Position numbers and translations under genes: made by a program. A stretch of DNA of 64,000 bases from Sphingobacterium sp. (lineage in GTDB: Bacteria; Bacteroidota; Bacteroidia; Sphingobacteriales; Sphingobacteriaceae). The stretch is from the NCBI GenBank assembly GCA_031286695.1, contig JAITTY010000006.1, positions 434,001 to 498,000 on the forward strand, in the 5' to 3' direction. The stretch's first letter is position 1. Every line of letters starts with the position of its first letter. Below the pieces are notes generated by a model that made no database searches, was not told where the DNA came from, and saw only the letters and a list, made by a program, of their open reading frames with translations. Below, in pieces: positions 57,204 through 64,000 of this stretch.

Positions 57204-58436
57204 ATGAGAATCAATAGATTATTAATTCAGTTAGCTACCTTTTCATTATTGGGCTTAGGAGCCTGTAGTAAGGACAATGTTAATGGCGGAGGAACTCCTC
57301 CAGATGATAGTAGCTCAAAAAAATATGTCATTGCGGGTATGTCCGCAACTGCGGAAGAATCCAAACAATATCTTTTCCTGGCTGACCGTCTCGATGAGGG
57401 AGAAATCACAGTAAAAGGAAATGGGTATGAGACTGCAGGCGGTACAATGTACGCATTGAACAATAAGGCCGTAACATTTAAATATAATCGGGGTGATCCT
57501 GGTAATGCCGAGGTCTTTCAGTTGGGTACTGACAATTTATTGAAAAAGACAGGTGCATTTAATATCAAATCAGTCAATGTCTTTTTACCTTTCAAAGCTC
57601 AGGATCACCTTATCGCCTACAATATCGGGCGTTCGCTGACCACACCAGGTACAGCGTACTGGGTAAATATTGCCGATAACCGTGTAGACAGGACCTTGGA
57701 AGTCGATCAAAAACTGATTTACGTAGACGGTAAGCATATCGAAAATTACTTTGGATGGCCCTATGCGATGTTTGAATTTGGTGATAAGATCTATGCACCT
57801 CTCTCTCCAGCATATGGCGGAACCGGTACTCAGGACAAAGCTGACTATAAGGATCATGCTTTCGTGGCAATTTTTGATAAAAACTTAAAATTTGAGAAAA
57901 CAATCGAAGACAAACGCATGCCTTTTATTGGACAATATTATAATACCATTGGATTGGGACAGGTATCTACTGGCGATATTTATGCTTTTTCCAATGGTGA
58001 TGTGGAGTCTAGTAATAACCACTCTGCATTTCTGAAAATTAAAAATGATGCTTTTGATAAGGATTATTATTGGGATGTTGAAGCGGTCGCGAACATGCGA
58101 ATTCGTGCAGGTTTCTTTATTAAAGACAATAAGTTTGTGTTGGTTATGGTACCACGGGATACGAAACAGGCTGAAGCAAGCGGAGTAAAACTGGCTATTG
58201 CAGATGTTGTTAAAAAGGAATTCAAATGGATTTCGGGGGTAGACACTAAAATCACCGATCCAGGCTATGGATTCCCGCTCTTTACAACAGACGGTAAATC
58301 TTACTTACCTATGCAGGAAGGACAGTCATCAATATCCTACTTATACGTGATCGATGCGGATAATTATACGGCTAAACGTGGGCTTAAACTTACCGGTATT
58401 AAGGATATTACAGGTGTAGGTATGTTAAAAAAATAA
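57204..58436 (+). CDS. XusB-like DUF4374 lipoprotein (third)
   Basis: 410 residues with lipobox GLGAC21 and an acidic, Ser-rich linker (PPDDSSSKK). Propeller strands such as KKYVIAGMSATAEESKQYLF, TGDIYAFSNGDVES and FVLVMVPRDTKQAEASG, and the ending LTGIKDITGVGMLKK, match the family. It should sit on the cell surface and deliver ferric siderophore to the receptor encoded just upstream. Terminator at 58455. Confidence 0.87.
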   Translation: MRINRLLIQLATFSLLGLGACSKDNVNGGGTPPDDSSSKKYVIAGMSATAEESKQYLFLADRLDEGEITVKGNGYETAGGTMYALNNKAVTFKYNRGDPGNAEVFQLGTDNLLKKTGAFNIKSVNVFLPFKAQDHLIAYNIGRSLTTPGTAYWVNIADNRVDRTLEVDQKLIYVDGKHIENYFGWPYAMFEFGDKIYAPLSPAYGGTGTQDKADYKDHAFVAIFDKNLKFEKTIEDKRMPFIGQYYNTIGLGQVSTGDIYAFSNGDVESSNNHSAFLKIKNDAFDKDYYWDVEAVANMRIRAGFFIKDNKFVLVMVPRDTKQAEASGVKLAIADVVKKEFKWISGVDTKITDPGYGFPLFTTDGKSYLPMQEGQSSISYLYVIDADNYTAKRGLKLTGIKDITGVGMLKK

Positions 58437-58454
58437 GATTAATGTTGATTGATG

Positions 58455-58485
58455 AAGGAGCTCGGGTTAGTACTGAGCTTCTTTT
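58455..58485 (+). terminator. Rho-independent terminator of the third XusAB pair
   Basis: AAGGAGCTC (58455-58463) pairs with GAGCTTCTT (58475-58483), one G-T pair, followed by a short T-run. It lies 18 bases after the lipoprotein stop codon. Confidence 0.65.
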
Positions 58486-58651
58486 GTTCAGATGAAATCA
58501 GAGGGGGGTACAATTATGATCCATATCAAGCTATATTGGTATTCCAGCGGCTCTAACAGCTGTAAGTTTAAGTAAATCAAATTTGTGATTTCACTTTCTT
58601 TTGAAGTTCTCGAAACCTAAAATAGATACACTGATATTAAGATTGAAATAG

Positions 58652-58765
58652 TTATATTATAATACATGCCCAAACAGCTATTTGCATAGCAGTGGCATAG
58701 AAGCGACTTTCGTCTCCTTCGCCAAATGAGCGAATCAAGCTCTTTATTTGTTCCAATGCTGCCAT
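58652..58765 (-). pseudogene. Truncated N-terminus of an AAA-family ATPase
   Basis: A 37-codon frame begins MAALEQIKSLIRSFGEGDES and continues RFYATAMQIA, then degenerates (VWACIII) and stops. I recall this start as typical of AAA ATPases that in bacteria are often paired with subtilisin-like proteases; the Walker motifs that should follow are absent. It marks decayed accessory DNA at the boundary between the iron locus and the AT-rich right end. The rest of 58486-58906 shows no gene. Confidence 0.55.
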
Positions 58766-58906
58766 TATACTGTACTCAAAAATTTTTGCAAATATAAGGT
58801 TATATAATCAAAATAAGTGCCGATTTTAGCCTTTGCTTAACGATAATAATATTTATTAAAGAAGGAAAACATATGTGATTAATAGGTGCAATTTTCAATT
58901 GTCTAA

Positions 58907-61663
58907 CTATGAACGTCTATTTTTATTAACTAATGTGATTTCTTCTAGCATTTCATTTCGTAATTGAGAATATGAATCTTTTAAATTGTTAAAATCTTCA
59001 GTCAAATTTATTAAATAAGGTTCTATCAATGACAGATATTTCTCTTCATCAATGTCAATCCAATGATTATTGGTAACTCTTATTAAGGGAGATAGGATGC
59101 AAAAATATGGTTGGGCAATATTCTCCCCATAAATTATTGTAGCATCATCGCTCACATTGCTTCTAATAAATAGATTGTTATATCTACTAATATCGGGTAA
59201 ATAAATTAATTTATTTGGTTCAAATTGGTTTTGGGAGACGTTAATTATCTCCTTTAATGTTATATTATTAATTATTGGATTTTTACTATATGTTATCTCT
59301 GTTTGCCAAAATGTCATGAATTGTTCTTGTATGGTACGGTAGGCTGTATATGATATATTTTTATGTGATTTTCCTAACTCCTTAATTAGGATATCCAAAA
59401 AGATGTTATTAGCAGCAATATTCCCATATTCTAAAGTAAGTGATTCGTTTGAGTTTCTAAAAATTTTCAAAGGCTTGAATGTAGTATTTGATAAAAAAAT
59501 GATAGTAGTATTAGCTACGATTTCTTTTATACTAATTTTATCACTTTGATTTTCTAAATTAAAAACTTTTGTCTCTAATATACTTTGTAGGCTGGTATAA
59601 ATACTGTCATTATGAATAAAATCAACGATATTTAAGTATATATTATTATTAAGTTTAACATATTCTTGAAAAGCTTGATTTACTGTTTTAGAGACAACCT
59701 GCAGACTATTTCTACGGAAGTCTTTTCTTGAAATATTTAAAATAGAAGAATCGTGAGCATGGTAATTTATTATACCTTTAAAATGTTTAAAACTAAACCC
59801 ATAAGTTGAAGAGTTTTTATATAAAACTTGACATTGAGATCTTGTCTCTTCATATTTGAATTCAATCCCGGATGTGGTAACGAAATCAAATTCAATGCGT
59901 TCTGTTTTTTCTCCATTTACTTTTATTGGGAAAAATGAAAATTGAGCTATATTTCTAATTTCCTCTAAAATTCCAAAATAGGCAAATGAATAATTGAAAT
60001 TTAGGTTAGGATCCACTAGTTTAAAAGATAAGTTATCAAAAATACGTGAGTCGTCAATCTCAATAGTTACGGTAGATCCAGTTTTTAACCGTTTATTATT
60101 ACTTATTTCTGATTTTAAATAAATATTTCCTTTATACTTGCTGTCAGGATTATGAAATTCAATATTTAAACAGTCATTTGTAAATAAAGATTTTGTGGTT
60201 ATTTTTACTAAATTTGATAGAAGAAAGGAGCTTTGAAATCCAATACCAAAGTACCCCGCTGGTTGCATCCAAATTGGCATCTCCTTTATTCTATTGATTT
60301 TTTTTATGTTTTTAGAGGAGCTTCCTGCTGAGACCATATATTTTAAGTCCTCTTTACTAATACCAGCGCCATTGTCTTCAATCTGAAAATGTGTAATTCC
60401 TCTATTATTTGAAGACAAGGTGATGGATATAGGGTAGTTTTTACTAATTTCGAGAAAATCTTTAAAATCTTTAATCGATCCTCTATTTTCTTCCCAAACT
60501 CTTAGAAGGGTTGAATCGATAGAATTTTGTAATAATTCTCTTATTGCCTTTAGAGGAGTTTCATAGAAATTTGCACCTTTAAGTAATTCTAAAGCTTTGG
60601 GAGTGTCAACAGTAAATCGTGTTCCATGTTTTAATCCCGATTTTTCATATCCCTTTAATTCAACATCCAATTTATCAACAGTAGGAAGGTTGAAATTATA
60701 TTCGGACGGAGAAATATTATTCCATGATAAAGTCTGATTAGTAAATTCTTCATTTATCCAACTAAACCAATCTTGAGTTATTAGAGCAACATATTTATCT
60801 TCGCATTCAGCAATAAGTTCAATTTTTTTTGAATTTATCGATTTATGCTTAATAGACATATGTTTTTGTTGATGATGAAGCGTACTATCAGGTACATTAT
60901 TTAGGGTTTTTAATTCTGTTTTAGAAAATCTACCATTATCTATATCTAGTAAATCCCCAAGTCTAAGTAAAGAAGCAATAAGTCGGGGGTGTGCAACATC
61001 TATATCAATTCCATCCTCTTCGTATGGGAGTTCAAATAAGTCTTGAAAATTTTTACTATGCGCTTCACATACTTTGCCTAAAATATCATACAATCTTTGA
61101 GGGATTATCGTTCGAGGTGTATCTAAAGCAATCGAAGAAGGGTTCGTTAGATATTTTGTTGTAATTGAGCCATGCGTGCTCCTAAAATAATCTGCTAAAA
61201 TATATCTAAAAATATCACTTTTTTCCAATGAGAAGGTATTGGAAATAAACTCAATTTTATTATTATTTATTGTAAGTTTTAAGGAATATTCATGTAAATC
61301 ATGGTGAGGATCATCCTGAATTCTAACAAGGTGATTTTGAATTTCACCGTTCTCAATAACATTCTTTATAAGATCGGATGTGACAATCATTCCTAAATCG
61401 TGAGAATAGGCACTTTCCAAAATTAGCCATAAATCTGTTTCTGTAAAACATCTTAGATTATCTTGTCCAACTATTTTAATAATATTGGAGATTATTGCCT
61501 CAGAGTGTGTAACATTATGTAGACTATAGTGAGGAAAAATGGATGATATTGAATTGAGAGCTTGTGGAATAAGCGCTTTATCATAAATCCATTGATTATA
61601 GAGTATAAATGAGGTCTTATCTTTTGATTTTTCTTCAAGTAGTATTTCTATAAAATTTTTCAT
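58907..61663 (-). CDS. Fusion of an HD-domain phosphohydrolase-like region and an Hsp90-type GHKL ATPase
   Basis: 918 residues, soluble. The N-terminal part (about 40-310) is HD-like: H49/H53 in LHNVTHSEAI, then H88-D89 in YSHDLGM, and later LLRLGDLLDIDNGR. The middle (about 345-640) is a GHKL ATPase: N-box IRELLQNSIDSTL (about 373-384), G1 IEDNGAGIS (about 428-436) and G2 GYFGIGFQSSF (about 468-478). The C-terminal 280 residues are unassigned. Similar HD-Hsp90 fusions appear in accessory regions and are suspected defence or signalling proteins. Base composition is much more AT-rich than in the siderophore locus. The role as effector or sensor is unknown. Confidence 0.8.
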   Translation of the reverse strand: MKNFIEILLEEKSKDKTSFILYNQWIYDKALIPQALNSISSIFPHYSLHNVTHSEAIISNIIKIVGQDNLRCFTETDLWLILESAYSHDLGMIVTSDLIKNVIENGEIQNHLVRIQDDPHHDLHEYSLKLTINNNKIEFISNTFSLEKSDIFRYILADYFRSTHGSITTKYLTNPSSIALDTPRTIIPQRLYDILGKVCEAHSKNFQDLFELPYEEDGIDIDVAHPRLIASLLRLGDLLDIDNGRFSKTELKTLNNVPDSTLHHQQKHMSIKHKSINSKKIELIAECEDKYVALITQDWFSWINEEFTNQTLSWNNISPSEYNFNLPTVDKLDVELKGYEKSGLKHGTRFTVDTPKALELLKGANFYETPLKAIRELLQNSIDSTLLRVWEENRGSIKDFKDFLEISKNYPISITLSSNNRGITHFQIEDNGAGISKEDLKYMVSAGSSSKNIKKINRIKEMPIWMQPAGYFGIGFQSSFLLSNLVKITTKSLFTNDCLNIEFHNPDSKYKGNIYLKSEISNNKRLKTGSTVTIEIDDSRIFDNLSFKLVDPNLNFNYSFAYFGILEEIRNIAQFSFFPIKVNGEKTERIEFDFVTTSGIEFKYEETRSQCQVLYKNSSTYGFSFKHFKGIINYHAHDSSILNISRKDFRRNSLQVVSKTVNQAFQEYVKLNNNIYLNIVDFIHNDSIYTSLQSILETKVFNLENQSDKISIKEIVANTTIIFLSNTTFKPLKIFRNSNESLTLEYGNIAANNIFLDILIKELGKSHKNISYTAYRTIQEQFMTFWQTEITYSKNPIINNITLKEIINVSQNQFEPNKLIYLPDISRYNNLFIRSNVSDDATIIYGENIAQPYFCILSPLIRVTNNHWIDIDEEKYLSLIEPYLINLTEDFNNLKDSYSQLRNEMLEEITLVNKNRRS

Positions 61664-61748
61664 GTATTTTTTGTCTGAGATAGCTTGTTGCCATCTAGTT
61701 TTTTGTGTTAAAAAAGGTTAAGTTTTCTAATGAAATAATAAAGCTCTC

Positions 61749-62777
61749 CTAGAATATGATTTCCTGATAAATTGATATTGGACTTACAGCGATTTTTGGA
61801 AAAGAGGGGACAAAGAAGAATTTTTCGAATGCTTCAAAAGATGAAAACACACCTCTAAAAGCTTTAATAAATACCTCAGAGTCCTCTAATTCGCTGTTGT
61901 CATATCCTATGTATTCATCATTTAAATCGACTCGCTGATCAGGTTTTTGCGGACAAGAAGTAACTACTCCAAATATTGATAGTTTTATATTAGGTCTTGA
62001 GCCATATGTATAAATTATATCATCAAAATTTCCATTGATAAGGTAATCACTTTTCAAATTAGCTAAAATTTGGAAATCGTTAAAGATATCAAATGGAGCT
62101 AATCTAAAATTTAGTCTGTTAGCTGAGAAAGTATCTAAGAAAACTTTTACTCTTTCGATAAATGTTTCATCTAAAAGTGTAGCATTCATTTGATCCTCGA
62201 TCATTTTATCATACTTCCTCTCCAATGCATTTAATTTATTTATATCCTTATTTGAGTTTGGTTTTGTTTTTAACTCTCTTCTCAAATTATTTATCTCTTC
62301 CTTGTGGCTCTTATATTCAGGAGTTTCAGTTAATGCCGAACTATAAATTAGTCTTTGTATTTCATTGAAGTTGGACATTATTCGTTTAAAACGTTCAAAA
62401 TCTTCGAATGTACACCATCCGGTCGCTTTTATATATTTAAACCTCGGAACTTCAAGTAAAAACTCATTAAAGCTTTTTTGTCCTTTATCAAAATTCTCGT
62501 TTATATCCGTCAGAATATTTTTCTCTGTTAGTGATTGTTCTATCTGATTGAGTAATTCATGGTAAATTTCTATGGTTTCGGTTCTTAAATACTTTTCTTT
62601 GTCGTTACCACCAAGCTTACCTTTTAGCAATTTGATGTCAAATCCCAATTCCGCATTTCCTCCAGATTCTTGTTCGATAGTTTTTGTTAATTTACTCAAT
62701 AATCCTTCATTCAATTGGCTATTGAGCGATTTAGCTTTGTCGTAATCAAAATAGATTAAATCCTTTATTGTACTCAT
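61749..62777 (-). CDS. DUF6414-like hypothetical protein
   Basis: 342 residues, soluble. The N-terminus (IKDLIYFDYDKAKSLNSQLN) resembles the start of DUF6414 proteins ('Y-D---A-S--SQL'). A coiled-coil follows (about 155-200, KEEINNLRRELKTKPNSNKD), and a beta-rich C-terminus ends FPKIAVSPISIYQEIIF. The function is unknown; relatives occur in accessory regions. It is 85 bases upstream of the HD-GHKL gene in the same direction, so the two are probably one operon. The family call is tentative. Confidence 0.65.
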   Translation of the reverse strand: MSTIKDLIYFDYDKAKSLNSQLNEGLLSKLTKTIEQESGGNAELGFDIKLLKGKLGGNDKEKYLRTETIEIYHELLNQIEQSLTEKNILTDINENFDKGQKSFNEFLLEVPRFKYIKATGWCTFEDFERFKRIMSNFNEIQRLIYSSALTETPEYKSHKEEINNLRRELKTKPNSNKDINKLNALERKYDKMIEDQMNATLLDETFIERVKVFLDTFSANRLNFRLAPFDIFNDFQILANLKSDYLINGNFDDIIYTYGSRPNIKLSIFGVVTSCPQKPDQRVDLNDEYIGYDNSELEDSEVFIKAFRGVFSSFEAFEKFFFVPSFPKIAVSPISIYQEIIF

Positions 62778-62847
62778 AAAATATCTAATAATATGTAGCT
62801 ACAATATAATAAAAATAGAAAATATTAGTCAATATATTTACTGATAT

Positions 62848-64000
62848 TTAACTGAAAATGTTACTTTCAAACCTCACCACCAACTCCCTAAAATCAGCAA
62901 CAAACTTCGACTTATCAAACGACAGTCCTTTATGTTTCTTGGCTTTGAAAAGATGATTGTTACAAAAATAATCCCAGACTTTCGTTAGTTCTCCAACCTC
63001 CCGAAATTCGAGAAGAGCTTCGAACCTTTCATCTTGGCACCCCAGATCACCGACCAGGTTGTAAAAGTTTACAAAATCAGCGAGAGTGTTTACGGAAACT
63101 GAATCTACTTCGAAACCATCAATAATTTCCTTGGGAGAATAAGTAACCGATATGGTTGGAGGTAAGGCTTCCATGCCCGATAGCCATGCTTCTAAATTAA
63201 CAGGTGCTTTAAAGATATCGTTATTACTCTTCAATAAAGTGAGCAACTCTTCTATGGAAGAGGATAGAAGAACATTACCGTCAATAGAAGTGAGTAACTT
63301 ATCGTTTTCGTCGCTATCTTCATACCAAATGAAAAATTGACCTTCGTAAGTATTTATTGGTATATATCGGGAAATCCAGATCCTATGGTCTTGACAATGT
63401 TCCAGAGACTTTTCAGTTTCGTTTAAAATCTTACTATATGTAATCCTCATATTGTCTACCCCTTCTTGCAATGCAAATTCTGGATCGACGCTTTTATTTG
63501 TCAATTTCGAGAGAGCAATTTGTAATTCCAAAGGGCTGAAAGCGTTTTTAAATCTCGATTTGAGAATAATATAGATATTGAGCGCAAATTTTGGCTTGTG
63601 AAAGTAATGGCGTGAGATTAATTTTTTCAAAATATCAAGCAGCTCTGGGTTGACTTTAGATCTTGATCCTTTAGTAACCTCTATTTTCCAACGATAGTTT
63701 CTGGTTGTACCATCTTTATAAGTGACAGTAAATTTATAATAATCTACTTCCGAATATTTGTCTGTTTCTCGTGTATGAGTGCCGCGGATATCAATGGTTT
63801 CTTTTGGGGAAATATCGTTTGGTATAATTTTCCGGATACCGGTTGACGCAATGGCGGGTAAAATATCTAGATACTCGGTCTTAATGTGTTCTTTGAAAAA
63901 AGGATTGAGAATTTCGGAGAAATACTTATTCACCTTTCCCATTAAAAACGAAACTTCTCGCTCAGATATCTTTTTCTTTTTGCAGATTTCATAAAAATTA
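62848..64000 (-). CDS. HTH-containing hypothetical protein, 5' end outside the window
   Basis: An internal ATG at 63942 would give 364 residues (MGKVNKYFSE...), but the same frame is open through the right edge. The extra residues read EICKKKKISEREVSFL followed by MGKVNKYFSEILNP, which fits an XRE-type helix-turn-helix spanning the internal ATG. The real start therefore lies beyond 64000. The rest (about 350 residues) has a beta hairpin rich in charged residues (YKFTVTYKDGTTRNYRWKIE) and a helical end (FVADFRELVVRFES) that I do not recognise. It heads a minus-strand group with the DUF6414-like and HD-GHKL genes. Confidence 0.65.
   Translation of the reverse strand, partial: NFYEICKKKKISEREVSFLMGKVNKYFSEILNPFFKEHIKTEYLDILPAIASTGIRKIIPNDISPKETIDIRGTHTRETDKYSEVDYYKFTVTYKDGTTRNYRWKIEVTKGSRSKVNPELLDILKKLISRHYFHKPKFALNIYIILKSRFKNAFSPLELQIALSKLTNKSVDPEFALQEGVDNMRITYSKILNETEKSLEHCQDHRIWISRYIPINTYEGQFFIWYEDSDENDKLLTSIDGNVLLSSSIEELLTLLKSNNDIFKAPVNLEAWLSGMEALPPTISVTYSPKEIIDGFEVDSVSVNTLADFVNFYNLVGDLGCQDERFEALLEFREVGELTKVWDYFCNNHLFKAKKHKGLSFDKSKFVADFRELVVRFESNIFS

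Overview
The window looks like a chromosomal segment of a Sphingobacteriaceae-type Bacteroidota (Sphingobacterium/Pedobacter-like). The evidence is a SusC/SusD pair, two FecI/FecR sigma/anti-sigma pairs feeding TonB-dependent receptors, many SPII lipoproteins, GH97 and DUF4374 families, and promoters of the TTTG / TAnnTTTG type. Most starts have no Shine-Dalgarno sequence. I saw no rRNA, tRNA, CRISPR array or intact transposase.

Layout. (1) 1-5000: the end of an alpha-glucan (probably dextran) utilisation operon with a GH66 C-terminus, a GH31 alpha-glucosidase and an inverting GH97, closed by a terminator. (2) 5140-11200: an accessory block with a CPA1 Na+/H+ antiporter and a compact module of MFS transporter, stand-alone RibB, siderophore-interacting flavoprotein, Crp/Fnr regulator and a second flavoprotein. 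Both module promoters carry the same 14-bp FNR-like palindrome at the same distance from a -7 element. Imperfect inverted repeats bracket the block. (3) 11200-16800: a mosaic of small accessory genes (serine hydrolase, VOC, DUF4304, DUF1569, cupin, lipoprotein) with IS-end-like inverted repeats, a 123-bp direct repeat and gene fragments. (4) 16811-28239: an ECF-sigma-controlled polysaccharide utilisation locus (FecI, FecR, SusC with STN domain, SusD, GH29 fucosidase, GH2 beta-galactosidase). (5) 28315-32833: small accessory genes (AAA ATPase, DinB-like protein, lipoproteins, hypotheticals).

(6) 33128-58485: about 25 kb devoted to ferric-siderophore acquisition. It has FecI/FecR with a XusA-XusB-XusC-like operon, a divergent XusA-XusB-YncE operon, an esterase-YncE-FecCD-FecCD-ATPase-binding-protein operon, an AraC regulator with another siderophore receptor, and a third XusA-XusB pair. 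Four 19-bp ATTTAGA-N5-TCTAAAT type sites lie upstream of these units and are good Fur-box candidates. The parts suggest surface lipoproteins handing ferric siderophore to TonB receptors, an esterase releasing iron from the ligand, an ABC importer and a PepSY membrane protein. (7) 58652-64000: an AT-rich segment with a truncated AAA-ATPase fragment, followed by a minus-strand trio. The trio is a protein with an HTH-like N-terminus running off the window, a DUF6414-like protein and a large HD-GHKL ATPase fusion. It resembles a defence-island cassette, but its function is unproven.
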